In this document: positions 37,501 to 49,419 of the stretch, in pieces | How positions within the stretch are numbered: the first letter of the stretch is position 1 | Layout: each line of letters starts with the position of its first letter | Source: Otis tarda | Taxonomy: Eukaryota > Chordata > Aves > Otidiformes > Otididae | DNA length: 64,000 nucleotides | Reading direction: 5' to 3' | Assembly: GCA_026413225.1 (NCBI GenBank) | Contig: CM048552.1 | Location: 145,775,053-145,839,052, forward strand | Program-made: the position numbers and the translations under genes | The notes under the pieces: model-generated | What the model saw: the letters and a program-made list of their open reading frames with translations, nothing else | Databases searched by the model: none | Told to the model about the DNA's origin: nothing

Positions 37501-37616
37501 AGCCGCTGAAACTACCTTATGGGTTGCCAACAGAAGAGGAAATGTCGGACACCTTTCTTACGGGCAACGGAGAGCTTGTCATTAGACGGCGTCTGAAACC
37601 TGTGGAGCAGAAATAA
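34245..37616 (+). CDS. MRPL30: Mitochondrial ribosomal protein L30 (157 aa, five coding exons)
   Basis: MRPL30 is a component of the large subunit of the mitochondrial ribosome. Coding exons: 34245-34295, 34695-34775, 36348-36494, 37340-37413, 37496-37616; total 474 nt, 157 codons plus stop, against 161 aa in human. The L30 fold is covered by [40 protein letters not shown] and [11 protein letters not shown]. The end is [10 protein letters not shown]. The N-terminus is Arg-rich and suits mitochondrial import. The first donor (AAG|GTGGTG) is weak, but the resulting 44 residues before the exon-3 junction equal the human spacing exactly. A CR1 copy occupies intron 2. It is divergent from MITD1 and shares its promoter. 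Confidence 0.95.
34850..35872 (+). mobile_element. CR1 LINE with broken reverse-transcriptase ORF, in MRPL30 intron 2
   Basis: Plus-oriented copy of about 1 kb. It carries the RT segment [12 protein letters not shown], the later [10 protein letters not shown] and [20 protein letters not shown], and [17 protein letters not shown], ending near ccattccaactgaaatattc. Frame changes separate these pieces, so it is dead. Its longest open frame (35,368-35,967) is transposon, not a host gene. Confidence 0.93.
36270..36312 (+). repeat. (TAA)n microsatellite in MRPL30 intron 2
   Basis: A short run of TAA/ATT trinucleotides changing to TTATAA repeats and ending in poly-A. It lies 35 bp before the exon-3 acceptor. 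Confidence 0.85.
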
Positions 37617-37657
37617 ATTAAATCACAAGGTGTGCTGGTTGGACTTATGTTTTATAA

Positions 37658-37663
37658 AATAAA
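37658..37663 (+). terminator. MRPL30 polyadenylation signal
   Basis: AATAAA lies 42 bases after the MRPL30 stop codon, in the context ttataaaataaataat. Confidence 0.75.
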
Positions 37664-37669
37664 TAATTT

Positions 37670-39964
37670 AACTCCCAAGTTAAGAGCTTGTGTAAGTTTA
37701 ATTCTGTCTGGTATGAGTGGCGGAGGTGACACTGATGCTTGGAGAAGGATTACATGTGTATACATATAAAATCCAGTGTTGATAATGTTTGCCTGAAATA
37801 GTAAATGGATGTTAGGCTTTCTGTCTGTGTGTTTTAACGTCGTGGCCAGATTACTGCAGTTTATGGCTAGCTATTATAGAACTTTATTTATAAATCAGAT
37901 GAGCTGAGAAGTAAGTAGGATAGATCTAACTAATGATGATGAGGACATTTCCCAGCTAACAGTAAGTGTTTGCAATGGTGGTGTGTGACTTCACCTATAT
38001 TGTGTGAAGGAAGGAACTGGAATGGAAAAGCTCTCTGTTTAGCAGTTACACAGGAATCGGCTGGCTATCGGCCGAGAGTGTCATTTGATTGAGGCAGGCG
38101 TTCGGGTGACTTACCTTGCTCATCCAGATCTCATGCTTGTTCCTTAGCAAACAGTCTGTCATCTGGCCCCCTCTGTAGCTTAAAAAGTACCTGAACTCCC
38201 CATTTTGGAAGGAGCGATTCACATCTTGGTAGAGTATATAATTTATCTCTCAGGAAACATGCTATCTCACTTCATAGGTATTTCTTGATCCCAAATGTTT
38301 AATAGTAATAGCCTAAGAGCTACAGTCTGTGTGAAAGTTGATGCTTTTCCTCTTCTAAGATTACAAACTTCAGAGATCTGGAGACCCTGAAGGATATCTC
38401 TTTGATGCAAGTGAATAATTAAGGTCTGCAAGTTTATCAATTAACACCTTTCACTGAAGGATCTTGAGTAGTACCGTGTGCATATTTTTATTTACAGTTT
38501 TAAGAATTGTGGTCAAATTAGGAAGCTGCTGCTGTATCAAGTGATAGAGTAGTTTTCATTCCCGTGAGCATAAATTCCATAGTTTACCGCACTGTGGGCC
38601 TCTCCCACACTAGACGTGCTGTAGAGGAGTTAATCTTAATGACTGTATGTTGTGAGAAGATTAGAGGGATATAGTCACTGAAAATGAATGTTTATCCTTC
38701 CTGCGTGCTTGCAGAGAAGAGTAAACGGTAGTAGGAGTTCAAAGGAATATCAGTAGAGGAACATAAAAGCTGGAGGCACTGTGTGCAGGAGAAAGAAAAG
38801 GGTGGGCTGTTGTACTGGCATTGAAGACTGTAATGGCTCCTACGAACAGGCCGAAATGCAAAATTGAGCTGAAGAGTCTCAGTTTCCCAAGTAGATACAG
38901 GCTGTAGATGTAAGGACACAGAAAATGCTGGTTTCAGTCTGAAGTATATAGAATAGCGAGGAAAAAGTGAAGCAGACAAATGAATGTTGCTTTTATTCCC
39001 TCCCTCCTTTCTTCCAGTATCTGCATAGCATCTTGCACGGCCATGTGCCTGCAGTCTCTAGGTGGTGTTTACCATGTTCCCACAGGGATGTACTTAGTAA
39101 AGCTGAAATTTCAGCCCTTTTGAAGGATGTGTGTTGCATCCAAGGTATAGGGCATGCTTAAAAGAGATGGCACAAGTACTAGAGCCCAGAAAATTAGGCA
39201 AATGGGTCTTGTCAGTGAGGGATCGCAAATGTAAGTCTTGTAGCAGGTTTGGTGGCCCAGAGCACCAAAGCCAGGATTGCTCAGCCTTACCAAGCATGTT
39301 TAGGATGTGTCCATGGCACTGCAGCCTGGTGAATCTCCAACAGAGGGAGCACTGCGGGTTCTGTCATAGACAGTATGTGTATGAATATGAATCTTCTATT
39401 CATTACACTGTACAGCTGCTACCACCTTCATAAGTACTGCAATGTAAACCGGAAAGAATGTGTAATGAACAGGCTTATTTGGTACTGTGCACAACTTCAA
39501 AAAGTGTGTGATGAACTACGTAAGTTAGAGCAGAGCTAATTACTGCTTCCCAAGTACAGAGAAGGGAAAATGCTTTTGATAGTACTTGTTATTTCTGGGT
39601 AAGATTTAGCTACAAGACATGTTTACAGCTGTCTTTAATTGACAAGCTGACAGTTTTCATTAAAAAGGAAATTATAGTTTCTTAAAATTTTTAATATATG
39701 TGTAAATTTGGGTGTTTCTGAAATGGTATTTCCTCCAAGGTCACAACTGTCATGCAGTCAATCTACTATCCCAAACTTTCTCTGTATAAGCATATTTTCT
39801 CTAAATATTTGCTCTCAGGTCTAAAACCTGAGAGCCAACGGTGCACAAACACTGTGTGTCTACGCCCTTTCATTAACGGAGCATTGTAAGCGCTTCATTT
39901 AAATCTTCATGACACGCAGGTAAGAGACACTGCCTTACAAACAGGCTGGCTTAAGATGGTAGCA
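37670..39964. other. Intergenic, nothing firm recognised
   Basis: No supported gene. A plus-strand 100-codon frame at 39,131-39,433 has a Cys/His-rich patch (CKSCSRFGGPEHQSQDC) but no splice or homology support. Confidence 0.45.
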
Positions 39965-40580
39965 TAATTCTGGTTGGAAGGTATCTCGCAGGTCTCTAGT
40001 CCAACCTCCTGCTCAACACAGCGAGCACTGAGGTCAGACCAGGTTGCTCAGGACTTTGTCCAATCAAGTCTTGAAAACCTCTGAGGACAAGGACACCTCA
40101 GCCTCTCTGGGCAGCCTCCTCTGCTGCCTGGCTGTCCTCGTGGGGAAAACGTTATATGCAGAATAGTCTTGTATCCAGTTTGAACCTCTCTTCTTTCAGC
40201 TTATGCCTGTTGGAATTTCTCTTCCCACCTTGCAGTACTATGAGGAGCCAGCCTGGCTCCATCTCCTCAATTATCCCTCACAAGTAGCTACTGTGGGGCT
40301 GCTGTTAGGTCCTCCTGAAGCTGTCCCTTCTCATGAGGCAAGTGCTCCAGCTCCAGCTGCCTTGGTGGCTTTCTGTTGACCTTGCTCTACTTAATTGGTC
40401 TTTCCTGTGTCATGGGGCCCAAAACTGGACACTGCTCTAGATGTGGTCTAACGGGTGCTTAGTAGAGACATGTAATCTCTTCCCTTGGTCATGCTGTGCT
40501 TCTGTTCATACAGCCCAGGGTACCCTTAGCTACCTTTGCTGCTTGGACACCCAGCTGTCTCATGTTGAGCTTGCTTCTTG
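39965..40580 (-). mobile_element. CR1 LINE, older subfamily, 3' end
   Basis: Minus-oriented, beginning ataattctggttggaaggta and including ggcccaaaactggacactgc and a degenerate RT C-terminus. It is more diverged than the copies at 13 and 53 kb. Confidence 0.8.
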
Positions 40581-41776
40581 GGTAGGAACCATTTGCCATG
40601 TCTACCTGCTGTAGCATTTAAAGTATATTCAAACACACATTTGGTGCAGTGTGTGGTAGCAATGTAGAAATGTAGTTATTTTAAATGTATTTCTATTTCT
40701 GTGCTGTTGCTCTGTTGCAGGTTTACTAACAGTTTTAGATTTGGTAATTAATACCGTAGTGCGAGTAGATCAATACAATTCTAATAATAGCATCAGGCTG
40801 TTTTTAATCACAAGTACAAAATACTAGCTATGAAAGAAAATGCATCATATTTAAAACAAACAAATAAACAACACCCCACTCCACCCTGTGCTCTTTATTT
40901 CTCCTTTAGACCCTAGTGATACCCTTGAGGAGTTTTATTTAAACACTCTAAACCACTTACTTTTCTCCTGTATCTTGAAATGGCTGAATGAATGCAACAA
41001 CTCTGAAGCTAAGGCTCCCCAAAAGCTTTACTATATGATTGATTAAAAGGATCTGTTTATTGTGCATGAACTTGCATCAGATTTTAGAAACTATCTGCCA
41101 TTTTATAAACATGATGGAGTGTGCATATTCTTATTCCAGACTGAAGATAATATATAGCTTCAATAAAAGTATTCATTACAGCAGCTTGAGTTTAACAGAA
41201 TGTTTGCAACTGTAAAGGCTAAAATTAGGTAGTATCAAGGGCAAAAAAAAAGTTAAGGATAGCTTAGTATTTTCTCTCCTGTCACAAAAGAAAAAGAGCC
41301 ACTTTGGGGTCACATCACCAAAGTTAAGAGCAAATTCTTCTGAAAGGATATGATACACTGTGATACACTTCTGGTAGGTAAAACACATACAATATTTATT
41401 GCAAATATTCAATTCCAAGATTGCAAATTGTTAACAACCAATTTTGCAGTGCTGTTAGACTTGGGTATTGACAGATAAAATCTAAGGCAAATAAAATCTT
41501 GTTAAGCAGTGTTATAACTTTCTTCCAGTATTATTCTGCTGCTTGAGAAACTGCAAGCACAGATGAAAACTCTGCTTGAATATTCTCATGAAGTGAGATA
41601 AAAAATAAATGGCAAAAGGTAGGTTACAGTTTGGATTGTTAGCAGTGTTATCTTTTAAGGTGATTTTTTTAGATTTAGCTGGAAAAAAAAAAAAGATTGA
41701 AAGCTTGCACTTGTTTCTGGCTTCATTGCCCTCCCCTATTCTTGATTGTTTCTTGGGGGAAATCCAGGATTTTTTT
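40581..41776. other. Intergenic, nothing recognised
   Basis: AT-rich sequence downstream of LYGL. No repeat or reading frame could be assigned. Confidence 0.5.
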
Positions 41777-41782
41777 TTTATT
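41777..41782 (-). terminator. LYGL polyadenylation signal
   Basis: AATAAA on the minus strand, 52 bases past the stop codon. Confidence 0.7.
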
Positions 41783-41833
41783 AGAAGGAAAGTATGCAAT
41801 CAGTGACTGAAATCTAGTCATTACTCAGATGTC

Positions 41834-44800
41834 TCAGAATCCATTTCTCTTAAAAAACTTGGCTCTTGCAACCACATCATTGGCATAGTCACTGTGTGTT
41901 GTGCCAATATCCATTCTGTTGTAGCTCCGGACGTTGTTAGGTCCCGCATTGTAGGCTGAGATTGCACCTGAAATGAGAGTGAAAGGAACATATAAACAGA
42001 GATGATACTTTGTCAATAAATAAGCAAGCAAACAAAAATCACAGCTTAGATGTGTTGCTTTAGTTTGCATCTCTCTCTTTGCCAGTATTGTATTACCATT
42101 TCCAGCTATTTTTGCCACTGCGATATTCCTTTTGTGTTTTAATTTTGTGAAGAAATTATAATTTCCTTCTTTACATCCAAACTTGATGATCGTTGTCCCC
42201 TTGCTGTATTTTGCTAACGTAACATCTTCGGTTGTTTGCCCGCTTCCTTTTGTGCATATGCCTTCATGTCTACCTGCGTTAATAACCTCGGACATGTTTG
42301 CGTTGTCGTTGGAATAAAGGGACCCAACCTTAATGACAGCTTGAGCAGTAATCAGTGCTCAAGAATATAACCATGTTTCCTCCAGTGAGGACCATACAGT
42401 ATCAAAATTAATGGATTCCTTCTTTGGACTTGCCAGGATAATAGTTTTTTGTAGGTGGGTATAGAAACACAAAACAAATGAAACAGGGTCGGGGTGGGGG
42501 GGGAAGAACCCACCCTTACACTTTGCAGCTGAAAAATGTCACAGTATTTGCCAAGTTTTCCAAAAGCCTGCTAGAAAGCCAATCACATCTTATTCCTCTG
42601 TTAATTTTAGTGAGTGTCAAGAAATACTATTCCACACTTCAATAAAAAGAACAGGGGGACTGGGATGTGTTCAGATTTTTTTAAATTGCTCTGTTTTACA
42701 GCATAATTGTGCTTGACCTTTATGTGTGTGAAGTGTTTTAAAGCTGACAAAACTCTACCTTTCAGCTGCTGTTCCTTTGTCCATGTTGGGAATTTCTTCT
42801 GCATTTCCTGTACCATCCCGCATAAAATCTCTGTGCCTTGTGCTAAGTGCTCCTCACTGTCCCATGACCCGGCAATCTTATGGTACCGTTTGTCAACCTG
42901 AAAGTGAAAGAGCAATATTAGCACACCAGAAACTCCACTGTTTATCCAGAGCTCTTAATTGCTTACAGGCTGCTTGTATTCATTCTGATCTTTGATCTCG
43001 TTATTTACCTCTTTTGTAATTGTATAGAGAGGAAGCAAAGGTAGCTCAAGGTGCAGGGGAAGGCAGCAGATGGCACAAATAGCAGACTATCGGGTCACTG
43101 AAGAGTGACTGAAGGTGGCCTGCCCCACCTCCTTGTCTGTCAGACCCTTAAAAAAACCAACACAGCTGCTGCTGTAATGGTGACAGGGTGCAGAAAGTGG
43201 GATTACTGCTGTTGAAGCTTTTCCAGCTGCAAGGTGACTGCTCCTCTCCTCCCAGCTGCATCAAGGGTAGGAAAACCCCTGTTTTCTCTAGGGATCTCCT
43301 CTCAATGTCTGCCCTAGTTCTGTTCTTCCTTGCCTTCTCCTCCTCATCCCCCTCCTTCTCCTTCTCTTCCTCTTCTTCTCTGCCTCTTATCCGTGGGGTT
43401 AGTAAAGAGCAAGTCTGAGGGGGCTGGAGCTGTTACAAAAGTGGATCCCAATGCGTGCACCAAATGTTTAGGGATTGTATGGATAAATGTACAACTTGGC
43501 AAGCAAGTGAGACGTGAATGTAGGCATGAATAGCAAGATCCCCCACTAGCCAGGCTCCTGTGGTGCATAAAGGATAATTAACCTGACTCTGTGTAGCTGC
43601 AGCCGACAGGCCTCTGTGCTTAGTCAAAAATAAATGCTTTATAAATCAAGATTTATTATCTAAAGTATGAAATAGGAACAATTAATCTCTTCATTCCCAA
43701 GAGAGCACTGGGAAGCAAGCAGTGGTTTTACAGTGCAAAAGCCGTCTGCTCGTGCCCTGATACTCAACAGGGTCCTTCCCCAGTGCCAGGAGCTGATGGC
43801 TGGGCCAGTGTTGGCTTTATTCTGGCCAAAGAGTTGTCTGAAAAGGTTTAGGGAGTTGGCTTTTGGTGGATCCCCGGCTCTTTTCTGACTTGCTGCTTCA
43901 AAAGAAGGATGAGATTTGTGGTTTTAAGAAGGTTGACCGTACCTGCATTAAACCAAATGCATTGTTGTGGTCACCCCAGCCGTTCTCCAGCACTGTCCCA
44001 CCGTGTGACTCTCGAGAGATAATACCAGCAATCAGAGCTGGATCAACACCCTTGCTGTTGGCAACTTTTGTAATCTTGTCTTGGTATTTCTGCATGTTCT
44101 TCAAATCTTTTTCTGCAATCTTCTCTGAGGCAGAAACTCCTACAACACAACATGCATGACTTTTGCTTTCATTTTTAAAATCAGAAACAAGTTGTTCTAA
44201 CAGTCATTATGACTGAGCTGGCATTTTGAATCCTTCTGAATCTATTTAGAGGGAAGTAATGATAGAATTGACCAATTTTGTTGAAGGGCAAGTGTCCTAG
44301 AAATCAATACACAGATAATGTAAAAGATGTTTTTTCAAATATAAAGGGCAGTTGTCTACTGTGCAGACTAAAAGGCGAGTCTTCCTGTTTTAAATCTAAG
44401 CCTTTGGGTGGATTAGTCCCAGATTTATTTCTTTTTAATTTAGGGATATAATGTTCAGAAACAGGTCTTGAGGAAAAACCTCATAAGGGAGAGAGAAAAG
44501 CAGGCTTGATGGCAGGAGTTGGATGCACCCAGCAGACTTTGCTTTTTCTCTGTAATGGTCTTGAATATTCCTTAGCATATCTCAAAGGCAACTCTATTCC
44601 CAGCATAAACTTATGTGCCCAAGTAGGATCTTTGTTGGTCGTGGAAAAATCTACTCACATGGCAATGACTGACGACCAGAGACTGGGATCTGTAATGGGC
44701 GTGAGCTTGTTTGTGCGTGGATGTAAGGGGAGATGAACAACCGAGTTAGTGCCTACCTGCATAGCTCAGACCTTCTGGTCTCGCAGTTGCCTCCGAAGCT

Positions 44801-45514
44801 CCAGTCGTGTCCACATTCAGTATATTTCCGTAACGGTCTGAAGAGCCTAAGAGCAATATTCACAACCAAACATCAGGCCACTGCAGTGTGTGATGCATGC
44901 TGTTAAAATGTTTTCAGATCCATGATCCATGGCATCGTTTTGATACTGGTGCAGGCATTTGTGCTAGCAGATGTGGTCATGGTATCGTATGCTCTGGAAA
45001 GGATTACCTCTCAGTCATGCTGGCATAAAGCCACAGTGTAGCTTGTGAGGTGAACTGGTGCTTTGTGCACAATTCAATCTCCCTGAATTTTAGCTTGCCT
45101 AAAACTTAGTCTGTCTAGTCTAAGCTTGTCACTTGGGCTGCCCGCACAGCCAATGGAGAAAGGCACCTCCAAAAGGCAGCTTTTCTATTTCAAAAGGAAA
45201 AAAAAATAATCTGTGAAAGTCAGAAGAAACCCCACTCCCTGGCTCCAACTTGCTTTTCCATAGCTACCATCAACAGGAAAAATCAAAGAGAAACATCCTT
45301 AAATTACATCCATTACAATTTATCTAACTTGCAGTTCATTTGATTTGCAATTCATCTGTCTTTATCTGTTGCCTAAACACACTGCAGAAGGGAAAAGGCA
45401 CAAACAGCAACTGAGAGGAACAACACTAACCCAATCCCAGCAGTTAATGGAAAAGAGACTTTAGTACAGTGAATTATTTACAAGAATATTAGACAAACAT
45501 CACTGACCTGCCAT
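41834..45514 (-). CDS. LYGL: Goose-type lysozyme-like protein without signal peptide (188 aa)
   Basis: Glycoside hydrolase family 23 enzyme that cleaves peptidoglycan. Coding exons on the minus strand: 45508-45514 (only ATG GCA G), 44757-44846, 43943-44139, 42759-42897, 41834-41967; total 567 nt, 188 codons plus stop. The start is in an ideal context (aaacATGG). The active site is complete: Glu76 in [10 protein letters not shown], Asp89 in WGDHNNAFG, Asp100 in LMQVD, matching goose Glu73, Asp86 and Asp97 in spacing. The protein starts [10 protein letters not shown], so there is no secretion signal. All four cysteines of the goose enzyme are replaced (Arg7, Glu21, Ala32, Gly63); the only Cys is 124. 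This layout resembles signal-less fish g-type lysozymes more than LYG2. The frame stays open upstream to 45,730, so a longer N-terminus is possible. The symbol follows chicken usage as I recall it. Confidence 0.9.
43318..43388 (+). repeat. Polypyrimidine tract in LYGL intron
   Basis: A C/T-only run of about 70 bases built from ctcctc and ttctc units, between the exons ending at 43,943 and 42,897. It makes short Ser/Pro-rich reading frames that are not genes. Confidence 0.8.
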
Positions 45515-45568
45515 GTTTGGTGCAGGATGCCTCCTCACCTTCTCACTGCACTTCCTCGAGACAAGTGA

Positions 45569-45605
45569 GCTTTTTATCTGCTGGCGGCTTTTTATCTGCT
45601 GGGAG
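45569..45605 (-). promoter_or_regulatory. Tandem GATAAAAAG promoter-like repeat upstream of LYGL
   Basis: An 18-bp unit is present twice in a row. On the minus strand each copy reads CAGCAGATAAAAAGC. Each holds a GATA motif overlapping a TATA-like ATAAAAA, 55-95 bp upstream of the LYGL start codon. Either copy could position a transcription start in the short leader. Confidence 0.45.
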
Positions 45606-45614
45606 AGTTTTGGA

Positions 45615-48600
45615 GCAGTTGACTTAGTGCCCTTCCCACATGCTGCTCCTATTAACGGGAAACGGGAACGCCTACCAACTTCTTGTGCATCCACCCGAAC
45701 ACCACAGGGTTTCTGCTCTGCAGAACACAATTACAATTTTTAAAATGAAATATATTTTAATTTAATTTAAAACCCCATTGCTAACAGTTTGGAACTAGGA
45801 GGAGCCTCATCTGAAAACAACTGACTCCCTTCAGTTTTTAGGAGCAATAATGTGCTGACAATGGAAAACAGGAGACCATGCTTTCAGCTGTTTTTGCAGG
45901 CATAGACCCAGCAACAGTAACATGGCACAAAGCTGCGACCACTGAGAATTTGCATACGCAGAGGCTGTGCCAGGTCCCTGTTGTTATCCCCTCTTACACA
46001 GCGACAAAAAAGGTGAAGGGACAAACCCAAATCAGCAGTGGATCAAAGCGACTGTAGGCGTTCAGCAGTAAGGAAAAAAGCCACTGGATGGCAGACCTCC
46101 CCGCCACTGCTAATGCATCCTGACATGCTTCTCCTCCACTGTAAATTTTCTGAGGGTGAAATGCTGTTTCACTTTTTGATCAGCTCTTTCAAATTTTAAG
46201 CTGGGGAGCGTTACAGCATTGAAAGAGTCAATTCTGTCCATTTTTGCTGTGCTGTTGACGCCTCACATCGAGAACTGGCTGCAAAAAGTCACAGCAGCCC
46301 TTGCGTGGAGCTCTTCATGTTCACAGTTACGAGTAAGTTTAAAGAAGATTGAAACACAGGGAAGTACTTCTGGCAGGAAGGAAAGTAAAACGGTTATGGC
46401 TCAGACAGGGGTGACATTTTAAAAAAAATTGAAAATTCAAAAGACCGCTAAAGATGATTCACAAAGCAGTGATCTCCAAATAGCCTGTGCTTCCTTATTG
46501 CTGGAGGAGAATAATGAAGGATGTACTAGTTTGCTGCTTCCACATCGCAGTAATTGAGGCAGGCAGATGGATCTCCTGTGTTTTCTGGATCCCCATTCAG
46601 AAATTGTTTTTTAATCTTACGTGCATGCATGGAGTCTCACATGTCCTGGGAAGTTTTTTTTTCCTCAGCAAACATGTATTCAGACTACTAGGGGAGAATG
46701 GCATGTCCGCATGATGGTTCGTAACAACAGCCGTGTCTATCATCTGTGCGATGTTGAGCAGGCTGCATCTTGCAGGCTCCCGCGGAAGCTTGGGAGCTGC
46801 TGCAGGCTCAGGTCTCTGGGGATGGAGAACCAGTTACGGCTTTCGCCAGTGCTCTTTGCAGCATCTCTCGCTTGTCCCATTGCTCGCTTGTCACTGAGGA
46901 GGCAGTATGTAAGCCACATGGCTTTGCGATCTCTCCTGCTATGTCAGAGGTATAGGTGGTGGCTTTGGGCAGTCTCAAAAGTGCCCCAAATAGTGGTTTT
47001 TCTTCTAGATTCCCCTCGCACTTGCTGTTAGTTGCAGCAATCGGCAACCTCCAGTTCAGATCCATCTCGTCCTAGTTTTTCTTCATCTCTCAGAAATGCT
47101 ACAAAAAATCTGTCAGAGTGTAGTTCTGCCATGAAACTTGGTTTCTGGTGTTGATGTCACAACGCAGTGCCATGAGTCAGTGCTGTGGACTGCGGGTAAC
47201 CCTACTGTACTGCAGCGCTGGGGGCCGGTGCTTCTTCCCTCCCCAGAAACCGTTGCTGAAGTCAGTGCATCTTGTCTGTGCAACCACACCGAAGGCAGGG
47301 GCATAATCTGAAGGTAATGGGAATATACACGTACACGGCCAAAGGAATAATTTAACTTGTTGATCATCTGTCAGGAGGGGAAAAGCCTGAAAAAAAGAGT
47401 GGGAAGAAGGGGAAGAGACCAAGTCAGTTAAATCTGGTTTCTATGAGTGAGAGATTTATCAAGACAGAAACGTACTTATAAACTGAAAGTGTTTGGTGTA
47501 AGAACTGAGATAACAGGTGTGGAGGCAGGCCCTGGCATTTTTCAGAAGCAGATTATGCATTAATTGAAAGGGATTCAGAGAGTCGTTTCTCATTGTGGGA
47601 GTGAGTGTTGTCTTGTCCGCGGAGGCTTCGTCTGAAGAATATCCGTGTTAAGCTCCTGAGAGGGCAGGCGGTATCACGCAGCCTGGGACAGAGCAGCTTG
47701 GAAATTTTGTCAATTAAAGGCAAAGCAATGACTAGCATGCTTTTTTTTTTTTTTAACATCATGCTGCAGAGATGAACGAAATTTTGTCTGTTTTTAAATA
47801 GTATTTAACTGTTTTATATTCAATTGCTTTTTAACTGTATATGTTTTTTGACTGTAGGTGCACGACTTGGCTTGTTTCTACTGGATTGACTTTTGCTTGT
47901 GTTGTCCTTAGGTGTGTCCTGTCCAGCTTTGCAGCATTTTTGATGGCCAGAGAAGCAGCAAAATAGTGACCCTTCCTGAGTCAGGAGGTGGAAGCTCGGT
48001 AATCAGAAGTTGGGAAATGTTTAAGCAACACGTGAAGGCAGTTGTGGTTGATGTTATTTTTAGCTCTCATTTATCTTCGGTAACTAGCAGTAAGGAGCCC
48101 TTCCCTTAAAATGAAACAAGTCTCTTCTCCATTCTGGTAAGCCAGGAGTTGAGAGTTTTGGCAGACGTTTAGTCGAAGTTCTCTCTGTAAAGAAGAGAGA
48201 CCCAAGGAGGTCAAACAGGACCTATCCGGTACAAAACACCTATTAAGGCAGCATAAAGGAAATTTAGAACGTGCTTTTAAGCCCTTCCTGCATTTCATGA
48301 AGAATCACTCAAGCCCAATTGTAATAAAAAGTGGATTATCCTTCACATGTTTTACTACTGCAGACTTGTTTCAGAAGCACTCATGGCTTCCTGGTGTTGG
48401 AAGTGGGCTTAAATTGGCTCTTTTCTTTTTCCTATGTAATTTTTACATAGTGTAGTCCCATCAGTAAACTATGCCATTCATGATGCACAATTCTCAACTA
48501 CTGCTCTGGTAATTTTTTTCTTTTCTGTAATAATGGTTCATATATAAGAAATTAACTTCAGACACCAGTGTAGCAAAGCTCAGTTTCATAGTTCAGCATT

Positions 48601-49419
48601 TAAGCAATCAAAAAGATGTTAAGCCCGATAGTGCAGATCCAACAGAGTACTGAAAGAAGGAAAGCAGCGGCTGTGGCTGTTACGGGGAACAAGTTGCGCC
48701 ATGTGTTTCAAAACCCTGCTGTTTTTATTTATTGGTTTGGTTTCAGAATTCCCCAGTAGTTTTTGCAGAAGGTCTACTTGTCCCGTCAGCAGATGTAGGG
48801 TCCCATGCTGGAGAGTGCAAACAGGGCTGGGACGTGAAACTGCCACAAACTGCACAAATTTCAATATCTTTTGTAGTAAGTTCATTTTTGCAAGCCTTGG
48901 GTCTTGCAAAGCTGAATGAGACTTCAGATAAATTCTCAAGTGTTTTGGAAATCTTGTTCATTACCTCACCTCCCGTACAGCAAAGGCCATTCTCGCTATA
49001 AGATAAATGCTAAAGAGCAACACTTAAATACTTTGTATTCATTGTTGATTTAAAATGAAAGCTGAAAATGGGGAGTAACTAGTCGATCTAAGATTTTAAT
49101 AGTGATCAGCATTTGTTACCTCTGGGTGATTTGTGTAGCCTGCATTTAAAAAAAAAAAAAAACAAGTGAATCACCTGGGTTTCCAAGGGTGTGCTGTCAG
49201 ACAGCCAGGGGTGGCAACAAGGCAGATCTCTCCCAGCCTACCTTCCCACGAAAACTGCTCACAACCACAGTACGTGGACTGTGGTCAGGATGGCAAGCAG
49301 GCTCTTTCCCTAGGTGACTTCCTAGGGCAAGTATGTATCCATAAGACAGGTTCAAGAGAAAGCCAGGACGGAAAGTCAGCAAGGCAGAATCAGGATCACT
49401 GGATTACAAAGCCAAGTGC
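45615..49419. other. Intergenic between the two lysozyme genes, nothing recognised
   Basis: Short reading frames only, none with family similarity or splice support. A poly-T run at about 47,741-47,754 is the only simple repeat of note. Confidence 0.5.

Noticed and set aside
39131-39433. Plus-strand frame with a Cys/His-rich patch suggesting a zinc knuckle
   Set aside because: Spacing (C-x2-C-x7-H-x4-C) does not match a CCHC knuckle, the rest is featureless, and there is no supporting context.
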